Notes: generated by a model from the letters alone, not told the origin. Positions 50,731 through 59,977 are shown, numbered from the stretch's first letter. The stretch is DNA of 64,000 nt from a bacterium (GCA_017616555.1 JAFZXZ010000029.1:42227-106226), one strand, 5' to 3'. Numbers and translations: made by a program.

Positions 50731-51728
50731 TTATCCTTCTCCTTGTCTATGCCGAACAGCGTCTGCCCCGGCCTGGAGCGCAAAGCTTCCGTGAAAGCCC
50801 TGATGTTGACGGCCGAACGCTGCACTTCGTTCATGAGATCCTCGACTTCCTCGCTCGTCATGTTTACGAGCATATTGGCGTGCACTATGAGCTTTTGCAG
50901 CGAATCGGCGAAAGCCTTGATGTCCTCGGGCGTTATGACTTTCACCATCTTGTTGACGTTCTCCGTCGTGTCTGTAATGTTCAAAACGATGTTGGATATC
51001 GCCTCGTCGTTCAAATTGACCTGCAGCGCGTCGGAGACGTTCCTGAAATTCACGACCGCCTGGTTCAGGTTCGTGTAAAGCAAAGCCACGTTGTCCCTTG
51101 TTACAGAAACTCTCAGGGAAGCGGAGATCTCCCTGATATTCTCAGACGTCACCGTTATGTTGGAGACTAAGGGTGCAAGATTGTTGTGCCCTAAAACTTT
51201 CTGAACGCCGTCTAAGATATTCGTGATCGAAGTGGAGATAGACTTGACGTTCAGATCGTCCAGGAATTTCGTCAGCTGGTAGAAAATGTCCTCCGCGGAG
51301 ACCGTGTGGTACGTGCCAACTACGGGATACTCCGGCTCGAAGGGGAATTTTGTGTTCGGCTTGGGACGGTCGCCGATCATCTCGATCTCAAGGTACTTGA
51401 TGCCGGTCAAAAGGTTTCCAGTAATGTGGATGTACATGCTGTCAGTTTCCACAGTGAAACCGCTTTGCGGCGTGATCTCGAAGAAGATCTCGGCGAGTTC
51501 CCCGTCAGGCGCGATGCCGATATGGCTGACGCTGCCGACGGTGATGCCGCGGAACCTGACGGGAGAGCTTACTGTCAGTCCCTGAACGCTCTCGCTGAAA
51601 TAGCAGGAGTACGTCCTGGGCGAGCCGCCCCAGGAGATATGGCTCCAGATCAAAAGGGCCACTATTATCAGCGCGAAGCCGACGCAGACGAATATTCCCA
51701 CCCTTGTTTTATGAAGTTCAGTTGCCAT
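50727..51728 (-). CDS. MCE/MlaD-family lipid transport protein
   Basis: 333 residues. An N-terminal membrane helix (~9-28) is followed by one MCE domain (~35-115; YFSESVQGLTVSSPVRFRG with GITVGSV) and a long helical region (~140-320) of coiled-coil character, like MlaD/PqiB proteins that form hexameric lipid channels in the periplasm. The permease (MlaE) and ATPase (MlaF) are not next to it, so they must be encoded elsewhere. Two -10 sites lie upstream (51747-51752 and 51759-51764). Confidence 0.9.
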   Translation of the reverse strand: MATELHKTRVGIFVCVGFALIIVALLIWSHISWGGSPRTYSCYFSESVQGLTVSSPVRFRGITVGSVSHIGIAPDGELAEIFFEITPQSGFTVETDSMYIHITGNLLTGIKYLEIEMIGDRPKPNTKFPFEPEYPVVGTYHTVSAEDIFYQLTKFLDDLNVKSISTSITNILDGVQKVLGHNNLAPLVSNITVTSENIREISASLRVSVTRDNVALLYTNLNQAVVNFRNVSDALQVNLNDEAISNIVLNITDTTENVNKMVKVITPEDIKAFADSLQKLIVHANMLVNMTSEEVEDLMNEVQRSAVNIRAFTEALRSRPGQTLFGIDKEKDK

Positions 51729-51746
51729 AAAGATTTAGAAGGCTTG

Positions 51747-51767
51747 ATTATAATGGGGATTATAGCA
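51747..51767 (-). promoter_or_regulatory. tandem -10 elements upstream of the MCE gene
   Basis: On the minus strand TATAAT occurs at 51747-51752 and at 51759-51764, the latter preceded by TGC. Together they make part of an inverted repeat TATAAT-GGGG-ATTATA (51749-51764). The upstream one overlaps the DUF5131 stop codon. Confidence 0.5.
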
Positions 51768-52518
51768 AATTGTCCCCTTTTGAGCAAGGCTTTTTCGCGA
51801 TGAAATTGATCTTCGCTTTCCTGGCCTGGCTGTGCTGGATCTTCCTTTCGATGCGGTAAAGTTTGCCGTCTTTTCTGAAAAGCGCGCCGGTCTGCATGAA
51901 ATAGAATGAGGTGTTGGTCTCGATGCACTGCCTTCTCAGGTCCAGCACCCAATCATAATCGCAGACTCTCGCCATGCTCCCCGACTCCCCCGCCGCCGTT
52001 ACGTTCGTGACGTCGGGAACCAGATATTTCTTAAGATCTATCCGCTCCAACAGCGGCGAGCAGACGATAGACCTGTAGCGAAGCGGCGCCTTAAGATAGA
52101 TGGGCAGCCTGTAGTCCGCCATGGCCTGGTTCTCTACCGTGCAGGCGATGCTGACGTTAGGGTACCCAAATTCCCCCCAGTCCGGCGGCAGGCAGGATTC
52201 CATCCGGTCTATTCTCTTCGTGATGAAAAAGAAAGAGAGGTCGCTCCTTATTTTCATCATCTCCCAGGCCTCGGCGCGCCAAGGATCGGCGTCCTCCACG
52301 AAAAAGTCCGAAGTGAAGCAGGTATCGACTTCGGAGCCTTGGGGGATCTTGTAGGCGCCGGAGCGATCCCGCCTCATCGGGAGATAGAAATCCCTTGTCT
52401 TTGCGACCACGTTGGCGTTCCTTGAGCAGGAGGCGTCCCTGCGGTAAACGTAGCAGTGGGCGCAGCCGGCAGACAATTTATGGCAGCCGTGCCAGGGATT
52501 CCAGATAATGCTTTTCAT
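51760..52518 (-). CDS. DUF5131 (phage Gp37/Gp68-like) radical-SAM-type protein
   Basis: 252 residues starting [19 protein letters not shown]; the N-terminal cysteines 12, 19 and 22 ([13 protein letters not shown]) match the DUF5131 pattern, which resembles a radical SAM cluster. [27 protein letters not shown] and [22 protein letters not shown] are further family blocks. Members are found in phages and bacteria; the reaction is unknown. A start 42 bases upstream is rejected because it overlaps the -10. Predicted leaderless, divergent from pyrR. Confidence 0.85.
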   Translation of the reverse strand: MKSIIWNPWHGCHKLSAGCAHCYVYRRDASCSRNANVVAKTRDFYLPMRRDRSGAYKIPQGSEVDTCFTSDFFVEDADPWRAEAWEMMKIRSDLSFFFITKRIDRMESCLPPDWGEFGYPNVSIACTVENQAMADYRLPIYLKAPLRYRSIVCSPLLERIDLKKYLVPDVTNVTAAGESGSMARVCDYDWVLDLRRQCIETNTSFYFMQTGALFRKDGKLYRIERKIQHSQARKAKINFIAKKPCSKGDNLL

Positions 52519-52524
52519 GCCAAT

Positions 52525-52533
52525 ATTATACCA
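52525..52533 (-). promoter_or_regulatory. extended -10 promoter of the DUF5131 gene
   Basis: Minus strand TGGTATAAT, with TATAAT at 52525-52530. It is 6 bases from the ATG, predicting a leaderless mRNA. Confidence 0.62.
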
Positions 52534-52553
52534 AGTCGCGCAAGATTGCCCGT

Positions 52554-52582
52554 TTGCCAAAAAAAAGCCCTTCTGCTATAAT
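52554..52582 (+). promoter_or_regulatory. promoter of pyrR-pyrB-pyrC
   Basis: TTGCCA (52554-52559), a 17-bp spacer and TATAAT (52577-52582) preceded by TGC. The -35 is the same hexamer as at the RRM gene. The leader to the pyrR ATG is about 19 bases, too short for a pyr attenuator in front of pyrR. Confidence 0.88.
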
Positions 52583-52607
52583 CAAAAAAATCCTAAGGAA
52601 TTCAATT

Positions 52608-53126
52608 ATGCTGATAGCTGACAAAGAAAAATTCGCCGCTACTCTCTCCGAGATGGCGGACAAAATAGCGACGCTCCCCTTGGAGGACACGATCCTCGTC
52701 GGGATCCAGCGCCGCGGCGTCTATCTTTCGCAAAGACTGGCTAAGCTCATCGAAGAGAAGACCGGAAAGAAAGTAGGCCTGGGCATCCTGGACATCACCT
52801 TCTACAGGGACGACCTTAGCAAGATCGCCCTGAGGCCGGTCGTCCGGAGCACCGATCTTCCGGAAGACATCAACGACAAAATTATCGTTTTGGTCGACGA
52901 CGTCCTCTACACGGGACGCACTATCAGAGCCGCCCTTGACGCCCTGGCCGACAACGGCCGCGCGAAAATAATCAAGCTCGCAGTGATGGTGGACCGCGGC
53001 TGGCGCGAGCTTCCGATCCAGGCGGACTACGTCGGGCTCTCGGTCGAAACGAAAATTGAGGAGAAAATAAGCGTCAAAGCGGAAGAACTTGACGGCGAAG
53101 ACCTCGTTGAGGTCGTCAAAAAATGA
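52608..53126 (+). CDS. pyrR: bifunctional pyr operon regulator/uracil phosphoribosyltransferase
   Basis: 172 residues with the ATG preceded by TAAGGAA; an upstream in-frame start lies in the promoter. The PRPP-binding motif is [20 protein letters not shown], and [13 protein letters not shown] and DITFYRDDL are PyrR blocks. In Bacillus, UMP-bound PyrR binds pyr mRNA and causes transcription termination; it also has uracil phosphoribosyltransferase activity. Here a terminator immediately follows the gene, before pyrB. Confidence 0.95.
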   Translation: MLIADKEKFAATLSEMADKIATLPLEDTILVGIQRRGVYLSQRLAKLIEEKTGKKVGLGILDITFYRDDLSKIALRPVVRSTDLPEDINDKIIVLVDDVLYTGRTIRAALDALADNGRAKIIKLAVMVDRGWRELPIQADYVGLSVETKIEEKISVKAEELDGEDLVEVVKK

Positions 53127-53153
53127 CTTGGCGAAAGCCAGGTCATTTTTTTT
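53121..53153 (+). terminator. intercistronic terminator/attenuator between pyrR and pyrB
   Basis: Stem AAATGACTTGGC / GCCAGGTCATTT (53121-53132 and 53137-53148) with a GAAA loop, one G-U pair and a run of eight T. It contains the pyrR stop codon. It lies inside the operon and should lower pyrBC expression unless overridden. No obvious PyrR binding loop is visible. Confidence 0.85.
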
Positions 53154-53180
53154 GCAGGAAAATAAAATTAAGGAGCATAT

Positions 53181-54122
53181 ATGCCATGGACTAAAAAAGA
53201 TCTCTTGGGGCTGGAAAAGCTGACAGCCGAGGAGATCACCATCATTCTGGACACGGCCAAGGCCTTCTCCCAGATCGCCACCCGCTCGATCAAGAAGGTG
53301 CCGGCGCTGCAGGGCAAGACCGTAGTCAACCTCTTCTTTGAACCAAGTACCAGGACAAGAGTGTCCTTCGAAGTCGCGGAGAAAAGGCTTTCCGCCGACA
53401 TCGTGAACGTCAACATCGCCGCCTCCAGCGTAACGAAGGGAGAGACGCTCCTGGACACGGTGAAAAACCTCTGCGCCTACCGCATCGACGCCATCGTCGT
53501 GAGGCACTCCTGCGCCGGCGTCCCCCACTACCTGGCGGAAAACATCGAGCCCTCGATCGTCAACGCCGGCGACGGCATGCACGAGCATCCGACGCAGGCT
53601 TTGCTCGACATCTACACGCTTAGGGAAAAGTTCGGCGACCTCAAAGGGCTGAAAGTCGCGATCGTCGGCGACATCAGCCACTCTAGAGTCGCCAGATCCA
53701 ACATCTGGGGCTTGCAGAAGCTCGGAGCGAAAGTGACGGTCGTCGGGCCCTCCACCCTGATGCCGAGGGAAATAGAAAAGATGGGCGACGGCGTGGAAGT
53801 TTCCTACGACCTCCCGGCCACGCTCAAAAAAGTGGACGCCGTCAACATGCTGAGAATACAGAGGGAAAGGGAGCAGCAGGTGCAGTTCCCGAGCCTGAGG
53901 GAATACGCCCGCTACTTCGGACTAAGCACCAAACTGATAAACCAGACTCCGGAAAGCCTCATCGTCATGCACCCGGGGCCCATCAACCGCGGCGTGGAAT
54001 TATCCGGCACCGTGGCGGACGGACCGAGAAGCGTCATCCTTCAGCAGGTCACCAACGGATTGGCGGTCAGGATGGCCGTCCTCTTCCTGGTGACCGGCGG
54101 CACCAAGATCAGCGAGGAATAA
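53181..54122 (+). CDS. pyrB: aspartate carbamoyltransferase catalytic subunit
   Basis: Condenses carbamoyl phosphate and aspartate in pyrimidine synthesis. FFEPSTRTRVSFEVAEKRL (carbamoyl phosphate site, ~53-70), HEHPTQALLDIYTL (~135) and VMHPGPINRGVEL (~263) are diagnostic. 313 residues, complete, with AAGGAG (53170-53175) before the ATG. No pyrI regulatory subunit is present. The gene follows the pyrR terminator and is 4 bases from pyrC. Confidence 0.97.
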   Translation: MPWTKKDLLGLEKLTAEEITIILDTAKAFSQIATRSIKKVPALQGKTVVNLFFEPSTRTRVSFEVAEKRLSADIVNVNIAASSVTKGETLLDTVKNLCAYRIDAIVVRHSCAGVPHYLAENIEPSIVNAGDGMHEHPTQALLDIYTLREKFGDLKGLKVAIVGDISHSRVARSNIWGLQKLGAKVTVVGPSTLMPREIEKMGDGVEVSYDLPATLKKVDAVNMLRIQREREQQVQFPSLREYARYFGLSTKLINQTPESLIVMHPGPINRGVELSGTVADGPRSVILQQVTNGLAVRMAVLFLVTGGTKISEE

Positions 54123-54126
54123 AGTT

Positions 54127-55407
54127 ATGAAGACTTTGATAATAAACGGAACGATAGTGGATCCCAGCCAGCAGCTTTTAGGCAAGGGCTGGCTTTTGAT
54201 TGAAGGCGACTTGATAAAGGAATGCGCTTTGGGCGAAGCGCCCAAGAGTTCCGAAGACGTCAACGTGATCGACGCCAAGGGCGCCTATGTTACGCCAGGC
54301 TTCATCGACCTGCACGTGCACTTGAGGGAACCGGGCCAGGAAAGCAAGGAGACAATTGAAAGCGGCAGCAACGCGGCCGTGGCCGGCGGCTTCTCGACCA
54401 TCGTCTGCATGCCGAACACCATCCCGCCCATCGACCACGTGTCGCTGGTGAAATTCATCCTCCTGGAAGGGAAACGCGTGGGCAAAGCCAACGTTCTCCC
54501 CACCGGCACCATCTCCAAAGGAAGGCTTGGCGAAGAGCTCTCCGAGATCGGCGAAATGTACAAAGCCGGCATCGTCGCCATCACCGACGACGGCAGCCCG
54601 GTCATGAACTCCTTTCTGATGTCCCGCGCCTCGGAATACGCCAAAATGTTCGACCTTCTGGTCATGGACCACTGCGAGGACATCAACTTCAAGGGCTCCA
54701 TGAACGAAGGCTTCTACTCCACCAAGCTGGGATTGAGGGGCACGCCCTCCATTTCCGAAGAGATCATGCTGATGCGCGACATCATGGTCGCGGGCTACAC
54801 CGGCGGCAGGATACATTTGCAGCACGTCTCCACGGGACTGGGCATCTACATGGTGAGGGACGCCAAGAAGCGCGGCGTAAAGGTGACCTGCGAAGTCACG
54901 CCGCACCACATGTCGCTTACCGACGCCGACCTTGAAACTTACGACACCAATTTCAAGATGAGCCCGCCCTTGAGGACGGAAGAAGACCGCAAAAAACTGA
55001 TAGAAGGCCTTATGGACGGAACGGTGGACTGCATCGCGACCGACCACGCCCCCCACACCTACACCAACAAGGACGTGGAGTTCGACAACGCCCCCAACGG
55101 CATCATAGGCATGGAAACTGCCCTGCCAGTCTCCTACACCACGCTGGTAAAAGAAAACAAAATGCCTGTGATGCGCCTAGTGGAGCTTATGTCCACCAAC
55201 CCGGCAAAGATACTAAGGCTCCCATCGAAAGGCACCTTAAAAGCGGGCTCAGACGCCGACGTGACCGTCTGGACAGCTGACAAGGAATACAAGATCAACA
55301 CCGCGACCTTCAAATCAAGAGCGCGCAACTGCCCCTTCCAGGGAAAGTCGGTCTTCGGCCAGGTCCTTTTGACGATAGTCGGCGGCGACGTCAAATACAA
55401 AAGATAA
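54127..55407 (+). CDS. pyrC: dihydroorotase
   Basis: Zinc amidohydrolase that closes carbamoyl aspartate to dihydroorotate. The metal motif is DLHVHLREPGQ (~58-68), followed by GSNAAVAGGFSTIVCMPNT. Later metal and substrate residues are in HVSTG, EVTPHHMSLTD and the ATDHAPHT block. 426 residues, the class I type that often partners with PyrB. Last gene of pyrR-pyrB-pyrC; it converges with the DUF3006 gene 3 bases away, with no clear terminator. Confidence 0.96.
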   Translation: MKTLIINGTIVDPSQQLLGKGWLLIEGDLIKECALGEAPKSSEDVNVIDAKGAYVTPGFIDLHVHLREPGQESKETIESGSNAAVAGGFSTIVCMPNTIPPIDHVSLVKFILLEGKRVGKANVLPTGTISKGRLGEELSEIGEMYKAGIVAITDDGSPVMNSFLMSRASEYAKMFDLLVMDHCEDINFKGSMNEGFYSTKLGLRGTPSISEEIMLMRDIMVAGYTGGRIHLQHVSTGLGIYMVRDAKKRGVKVTCEVTPHHMSLTDADLETYDTNFKMSPPLRTEEDRKKLIEGLMDGTVDCIATDHAPHTYTNKDVEFDNAPNGIIGMETALPVSYTTLVKENKMPVMRLVELMSTNPAKILRLPSKGTLKAGSDADVTVWTADKEYKINTATFKSRARNCPFQGKSVFGQVLLTIVGGDVKYKR

Positions 55408-55410
55408 ATT

Positions 55411-55617
55411 TCAGGCTTTTTTGCCGTGGCGGAGCTGGTCTTCCAGCTCCTTTATCTCGGCTTTCAGCTTGGCGTTCGAGTTCTTATAAAGAGAGAGCCT
55501 TATTACGTCGCCTTCTTTGGCGTCGGGAACGAGGATCCTGGGTATGTTTACCATACTCTGGTCGGGCATTTCCGCCACGATGAAATTTTCCTCTATCCTG
55601 TCAACTATTAGCCGCAT
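55411..55617 (-). CDS. DUF3006-family small protein
   Basis: 68 residues. MRLIVDRIEENFIVAEMPD is followed by PRILVPDAKEGDVIRL, which fits the short DUF3006 beta-barrel pattern, and a charged C-terminus that may be a short coiled coil. Such genes commonly sit next to ComEC-like MBL hydrolases, as here. Its role is unknown. The ATG is 9 bases after the hydrolase stop. Confidence 0.78.
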   Translation of the reverse strand: MRLIVDRIEENFIVAEMPDQSMVNIPRILVPDAKEGDVIRLSLYKNSNAKLKAEIKELEDQLRHGKKA

Positions 55618-55626
55618 GATTCCTCC

Positions 55627-56592
55627 TTATTTCGCCGTCTTCACATCGAAATCAAGTCCGTCTGTTATGAAAGTCAATGAACCTTCCTCGTCGGTCCTAT
55701 AGATGGCGCCGCACCACTTCAAGAGCCTCTTCATAAGGGAAGGATGAGGATGGTGGTAGGGATTGTCCTTCCCCAAGGATATGAAAGCGACTTCCGGTTC
55801 GACGATCCTCAAAAAGCTTTCCGTTGAGGAAGTCTTGGAGCCGTGGTGCCCGACTTTCAAGAATGTCACGCGCCGCATCTCATCCTTATAGTCCCTTATC
55901 ATTTCGGATTCCGACTCCGCTTCGGCGTCGCCCGTCAAAAGCAGCTTGTGCTCTCCGTATTTGACGAGCAGCACTATGCTCGCGTTGTTTAGGCTCTCGT
56001 AAGCGTTCGGCTGGGGCGCCAGGACGCGGATATAATAGACCGCGTTGCTCAAAATGTAATCGCCTGCGCAGGCGTCTTCCACCGACACGCCTTTCTTTAC
56101 AAGCGCCTTCAAAAAGTTTTTATAGGTGCTGGTCGCGGCCGAGGCGCCGGTCGATTCGCTTGGAAAATAAGCAGTGTCGGTATTGACGACTTTCAGTATC
56201 TCCTTGAAGCCGCCGATGTGATCGGCGTGGGGATGCGTGGCAACAAGGCAGAAGAGATTAGTAAGGCCGTTAGCGAAAAGCCAATTTCCCACTTTCGGTC
56301 CGGCATCCTTGTCGCCGAAGTCTATAAGAATCAATTTCCCATCCGGCAGTTCCAAGAGTCCGCAGTCCCCCTGGCCGACGTCCAGCAGATGAAAAGAAAG
56401 CTTGTCAAGGTTCTCATTGAGGCTGCGGCTGGTTGAGGCATACTCGTCCGGCAGATCATAGCTGTTCTGTCCCCCGTTGCCTTTCTTGGCGCCGAGTGCG
56501 TTCGCGATGAACGCGAAGACAAGGAATATGACCGCCGCCATTATTACGGCGACGAGCCAACTCGGTATTTTTCTGGGAACTGACCTGCTCAT
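55627..56592 (-). CDS. ComEC/Rec2-like MBL-fold hydrolase
   Basis: 321 residues: an N-terminal membrane helix (~12-32) followed by a periplasmic or extracellular metallo-beta-lactamase domain with HLLDVGQGDCGLLELPDG, THPHADHIGG (metal motif), GDAEAESE and FLKVGHHGSKTSS. This corresponds to the C-terminal hydrolase domain of ComEC, without the channel domain, so it may degrade DNA or another phosphoester outside the membrane (inference). It pairs with DUF3006 as in many genomes. Confidence 0.88.
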   Translation of the reverse strand: MSRSVPRKIPSWLVAVIMAAVIFLVFAFIANALGAKKGNGGQNSYDLPDEYASTSRSLNENLDKLSFHLLDVGQGDCGLLELPDGKLILIDFGDKDAGPKVGNWLFANGLTNLFCLVATHPHADHIGGFKEILKVVNTDTAYFPSESTGASAATSTYKNFLKALVKKGVSVEDACAGDYILSNAVYYIRVLAPQPNAYESLNNASIVLLVKYGEHKLLLTGDAEAESESEMIRDYKDEMRRVTFLKVGHHGSKTSSTESFLRIVEPEVAFISLGKDNPYHHPHPSLMKRLLKWCGAIYRTDEEGSLTFITDGLDFDVKTAK

Positions 56593-56608
56593 ATTTTACC
56601 TTGTCTCT

Positions 56609-56617
56609 ATTATAGCA
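56609..56617 (-). promoter_or_regulatory. extended -10 promoter of the ComEC-like gene
   Basis: Minus strand TGCTATAAT, with TATAAT at 56609-56614; leader of about 10 bases containing an AAGG Shine-Dalgarno. Confidence 0.62.
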
Positions 56618-56650
56618 ACATCATCCACTTAAATTAATAGCTCAAATGCG

Positions 56651-56683
56651 CAAAAAAAAAAGTGCGCCTCATAAGAGGCGCGC
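56651..56683 (-). terminator. terminator after the first giant surface-protein gene
   Basis: Stem GCGCCTC / GAGGCGC (56664-56670 and 56675-56681) with an ATAA loop and a ten-base U-run on the minus strand. Confidence 0.9.
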
Positions 56684-56706
56684 TTTATAGGTCATCGAAT
56701 CAACGC

Positions 56707-59700
56707 TTACTTCCTGCGAAGCATAGCGAGAGCCAGAGCGATGATCGCAAGACCGAAGATCGGTTCAGGAATGAAGGCCCAGCCCACGTAGCGTTCGCCG
56801 TACTGCGTCTCAGGATCAGTCTTGAACCAGGTGCCCTGGACGAAATTAGGCACTTCGTTGGTGTAATCCGTGAAGTCGATCTGGTAGAAGATATCATCCA
56901 GTTCGTAAGTCACGCCTACGTCGTAGTACTCGGCGCCGCCGGGGCCGCCGATGTCGTAGAACTGGTTGTACTGAGACAGCACCGCGTAATCATCGTGGCC
57001 GTTTACGATAACAGCGCTGCCGGTAATGAAGGCGCGCGGCCACCAAGCCTCTTTGTCGAAATCCTGATCCGGGATCTCGGCGAAGATGTTCGAGGTGCAG
57101 CACTGGGCCGCAGCATACCAGCCGTCGGAGAAGTTGGAGCTGATGGCGGTGCAGTAGCCGCCGTCGGAGTGCTGCTTCGTGAAGGTATTGGCGGTGATAT
57201 AGACAAAGTTGGTGTTCGCCTTGTTGTCACGTTCGGGATACCCGTTGTGGTAGATGCCGCGGTTGAAGCCCTGGAAGAGGTTGTTGTTGATCGTCAGATC
57301 GTCCTCACCTATCAAGCCGTTGTAGGTGATACCGCAATACCAGAAGTGTTCCCAGTTGGTATATTCATTGGAGGTCACGTTGAAGATCTCTCCATCGAAC
57401 ATGCCGTAAAAGTAGTTGTTGTCGATCTGAACGCCGTTGGCGCCGTTGATGCCGATCAGTTCCGTCATGTTGGGAAGGCTGGCGCCGACACCGGTAGTGT
57501 AAAGGTTGGTGTCGGGCTTAGAGCCGTCGATGACGAAGTTGCTGAAGCGGACGTGATTCACGTTCTCCATCTTGATGAAGGGCGTGTCGTCCCAGACGTC
57601 GCCGCCGGTGCCTTTGTGCCACTTCTTGTCGCCGGGAGTAAGGAGCGGACGGTCGATCTCATAGAGGAACTGTCCTTCCACAGACACGGGGCGGTCGGTA
57701 GTTTCGCCTTTCACCCAGAGGTAAGACTTCTTGGAGAGATCCAAGGTCCAATCCGTGGCGCTCTGAGAATCGCCGGCGTAAACGCCGATCCCGACGGAAA
57801 GCGTAATCGGGCCTTCCTCGGCTGAGCCGCTGGGCACAGCCTCGAAAGCGTAGGCCAGAGTCTTCCAAGCGGTCTCGGGAGAAGTGCCTTCGTTGTCGTC
57901 GTTGCCTTCAGGGCTCACGTAGTAAGTGTTAGCGTAGTTGCTGACCGTGAAGGTCTCGCTGCTGCCGTCGTAGGAATTGTATTCCATCGTGTAAACGACC
58001 TTGCCGGGACGCGGGCAGCTGTCGCTGATCGTGTAGTCGAAGGACTTAGTGGCGCCAGGCTGGATCTCACCGTTGGCGGGGCTTATGGTCGCGCCTTCCG
58101 TGTCGCTGGTAAACGTAAAGACCAGATTGACGGAACCTTCGTTCGTTACCTCGAAGGATTTGGTCGTGGGATTCAAGGTGATGTCCTTGGTCTTGCTGAA
58201 GACAGCGATCGGCCTGGGCGTATCCGCCGAGACGTTGATGGTCATGGACTGCTCGCCCCAGGAAAGAACAACTTGTCCGCTGACCGGACCCTGAACTTTT
58301 TCACGATCAATGGTCAGGGTTTTCTTGACTTCGGAACTTGGGGCAACCGTAACAGTCTCGTCCAGAGCAAGCCATTCCTCTGTGCATTTGACGCCAACTT
58401 CAATGGCATTAGCGGAAATATTGTAAAGAGTTACCTCCGCACTGTCTTCCGTCTGACCGTAGTCGATGGTGGAAGGAGAGACATAGAGATCCTGCGTGGG
58501 CATCTCGCCGATCCAGAAACGGCTGCCGGCCACGTTCTTGCCGGTCACCGGGTCGTTGCTCATCATGGAGCCGCCGAACAAAAGTTTGCCGTCTTCGGTT
58601 ACGGCGCAAGCCGCATGATAGGCGGCCACGGGCAGCTTCGTGGTGTGGACCACAACTGATTTCAGGACGGTGTTGACGATCTGGAAGGTGTCCAAGGGAA
58701 CCAGATTGCCGGCTTCATCTTTGGTGCGGCCGCCGATGGCGTAGATGACGCCGTTGTAGCTGACAACAGCAGGATCGCGCACCGGGATCTGCAGTTCCAG
58801 ATCGCTGTCAACGAGCTCATACTTGTTGGTCGCGGTCTCCATGACGCGGATCTTGGTGGAGACGGAACTGTCGCCCAAAATGTAGATCTTGGAGCCCCAG
58901 GTGGAGATGCCGAAATACATCAGGTTGTCGGGATAAACTTTCTCGTGGGCTTCCCACTGGTCCGTCTTGGTGTTGTAGGTCTGGAGGCACATTCCGTTGT
59001 CACCCCAGAAACCGCCGCCCAAAACATAGGCTATGCCGTCGATGCAGACCGCGCCGCCGCCATACTGGGCCACATAACCGCCGCTGGGGAAACCAACAGC
59101 TCCTTCAGATCCTGTCCAGGCGCCGTAGGGGCTGGTAGGATCGTTTTCGGGCTTCCTGCTGGGATTGTAGATGCTGAAGGTGCCGTCCCAGGATGGGTAG
59201 CCGCCGTGCATGAAGAAACTGGGCGTTCCGGATTCGTCGAAGTCCCAAAGGAAAGCCTGGTTGGCGCCGCAATAGACGCCGTCGCCGGCAACAGCTTCCT
59301 GGACCACCCATTCGTTTTCAGAAACGCGGGCCGGGCATTTGCCAGCTTCCATGTTGACATAGGTCGGAGGTCCGGAACCATCCCACTTGGAGGAATCCCA
59401 GGTGTCGCTTGCCACGTCATAGATGCTGAACTGGACGCTGCGGTTGTAAGAGAAAGCCTCGCCGAAGGTGTTGCTGGGCCAGCTGTAGCCGGGGTCGTTA
59501 AGATCGCCGCTGCCTTTGGTGCCGTCTTTCTTGTAGTTCACCCAGTCTTTCATGTTGGAAAAATACAGACCAAGACCGGAGAGACCGATGTTGCAGCACT
59601 GACCGGAAGCGATCATGTATTTGCCGTTAAGATAAGCGCCGGCGCCCATGAAAGTCGGCCAGTAGCCGGTCACTTCCTTGAAGGGGTCGTCGGTGGCCAC

Positions 59701-59964
59701 GAACTGGACGTTGGTGGTGACGAGCTCGGCCTTTCTCCAGGTCGACCTGTTGAAAAGTTCGACCGTTCTGTTGGTCGGGCAGGGCACGGCGGTATCGTGA
59801 TACCATTCCGATTTGTCTTCGCGGGCCGAAGGCCTGGAGGCGTCATAATATCTGAAGGGCCACCAGGAAGGGTTCTGGGCTTTCTCTGTCCAGATGTTTT
59901 CGTCAGCTGCCATGAGCTGAGAAACAAAGGCGAAAGCCAGAAGGAAAAGCATGAAGCGTTTCAT
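56707..59964 (-). CDS. giant PEP-CTERM-like surface protein: kelch/HYDIN/beta-helix, copy 1
   Basis: 1085 residues. Signal peptide 1-19 (ends SQLMA). Then come a kelch-like beta-propeller region (~60-500; VCIDGIAYVLGGGFWG, VSYNGVIYAIGGR), HYDIN/ASPM-type Ig-like domains (~505-675; DLYVSPSTIDYGQTEDS), a right-handed beta-helix opening with YYVSPEGNDDNEGTSP (~678) and rich in Asn ladders (INNNLFQGF), and a C-terminal sorting-like tail with PEP at 1066-1068, hydrophobic helix and RRK. Closely related to the next gene. Probably exported and either membrane-anchored or processed by an exosortase/archaeosortase system encoded elsewhere. Substrate or ligand unknown. Confidence 0.85.
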   Translation of the reverse strand: MKRFMLFLLAFAFVSQLMAADENIWTEKAQNPSWWPFRYYDASRPSAREDKSEWYHDTAVPCPTNRTVELFNRSTWRKAELVTTNVQFVATDDPFKEVTGYWPTFMGAGAYLNGKYMIASGQCCNIGLSGLGLYFSNMKDWVNYKKDGTKGSGDLNDPGYSWPSNTFGEAFSYNRSVQFSIYDVASDTWDSSKWDGSGPPTYVNMEAGKCPARVSENEWVVQEAVAGDGVYCGANQAFLWDFDESGTPSFFMHGGYPSWDGTFSIYNPSRKPENDPTSPYGAWTGSEGAVGFPSGGYVAQYGGGAVCIDGIAYVLGGGFWGDNGMCLQTYNTKTDQWEAHEKVYPDNLMYFGISTWGSKIYILGDSSVSTKIRVMETATNKYELVDSDLELQIPVRDPAVVSYNGVIYAIGGRTKDEAGNLVPLDTFQIVNTVLKSVVVHTTKLPVAAYHAACAVTEDGKLLFGGSMMSNDPVTGKNVAGSRFWIGEMPTQDLYVSPSTIDYGQTEDSAEVTLYNISANAIEVGVKCTEEWLALDETVTVAPSSEVKKTLTIDREKVQGPVSGQVVLSWGEQSMTINVSADTPRPIAVFSKTKDITLNPTTKSFEVTNEGSVNLVFTFTSDTEGATISPANGEIQPGATKSFDYTISDSCPRPGKVVYTMEYNSYDGSSETFTVSNYANTYYVSPEGNDDNEGTSPETAWKTLAYAFEAVPSGSAEEGPITLSVGIGVYAGDSQSATDWTLDLSKKSYLWVKGETTDRPVSVEGQFLYEIDRPLLTPGDKKWHKGTGGDVWDDTPFIKMENVNHVRFSNFVIDGSKPDTNLYTTGVGASLPNMTELIGINGANGVQIDNNYFYGMFDGEIFNVTSNEYTNWEHFWYCGITYNGLIGEDDLTINNNLFQGFNRGIYHNGYPERDNKANTNFVYITANTFTKQHSDGGYCTAISSNFSDGWYAAAQCCTSNIFAEIPDQDFDKEAWWPRAFITGSAVIVNGHDDYAVLSQYNQFYDIGGPGGAEYYDVGVTYELDDIFYQIDFTDYTNEVPNFVQGTWFKTDPETQYGERYVGWAFIPEPIFGLAIIALALAMLRRK

Positions 59965-59977
59965 TTAGCGCATCCTT

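Noticed and set aside
52554..52607. Earlier start for pyrR
   Set aside because: The region contains the promoter itself; the ATG at 52608 has a good Shine-Dalgarno.
56662..57825. Long plus-strand open frame (about 387 codons) opposite surface-protein copy 1, with similar ones at 60538-61644 and 62014-63324 opposite copy 2
   Set aside because: Composition is unlike real proteins (Val/Gly/His/Arg-rich mirror of the opposite codons), with no start signal; the minus-strand frames have signal peptides, domains and promoters.
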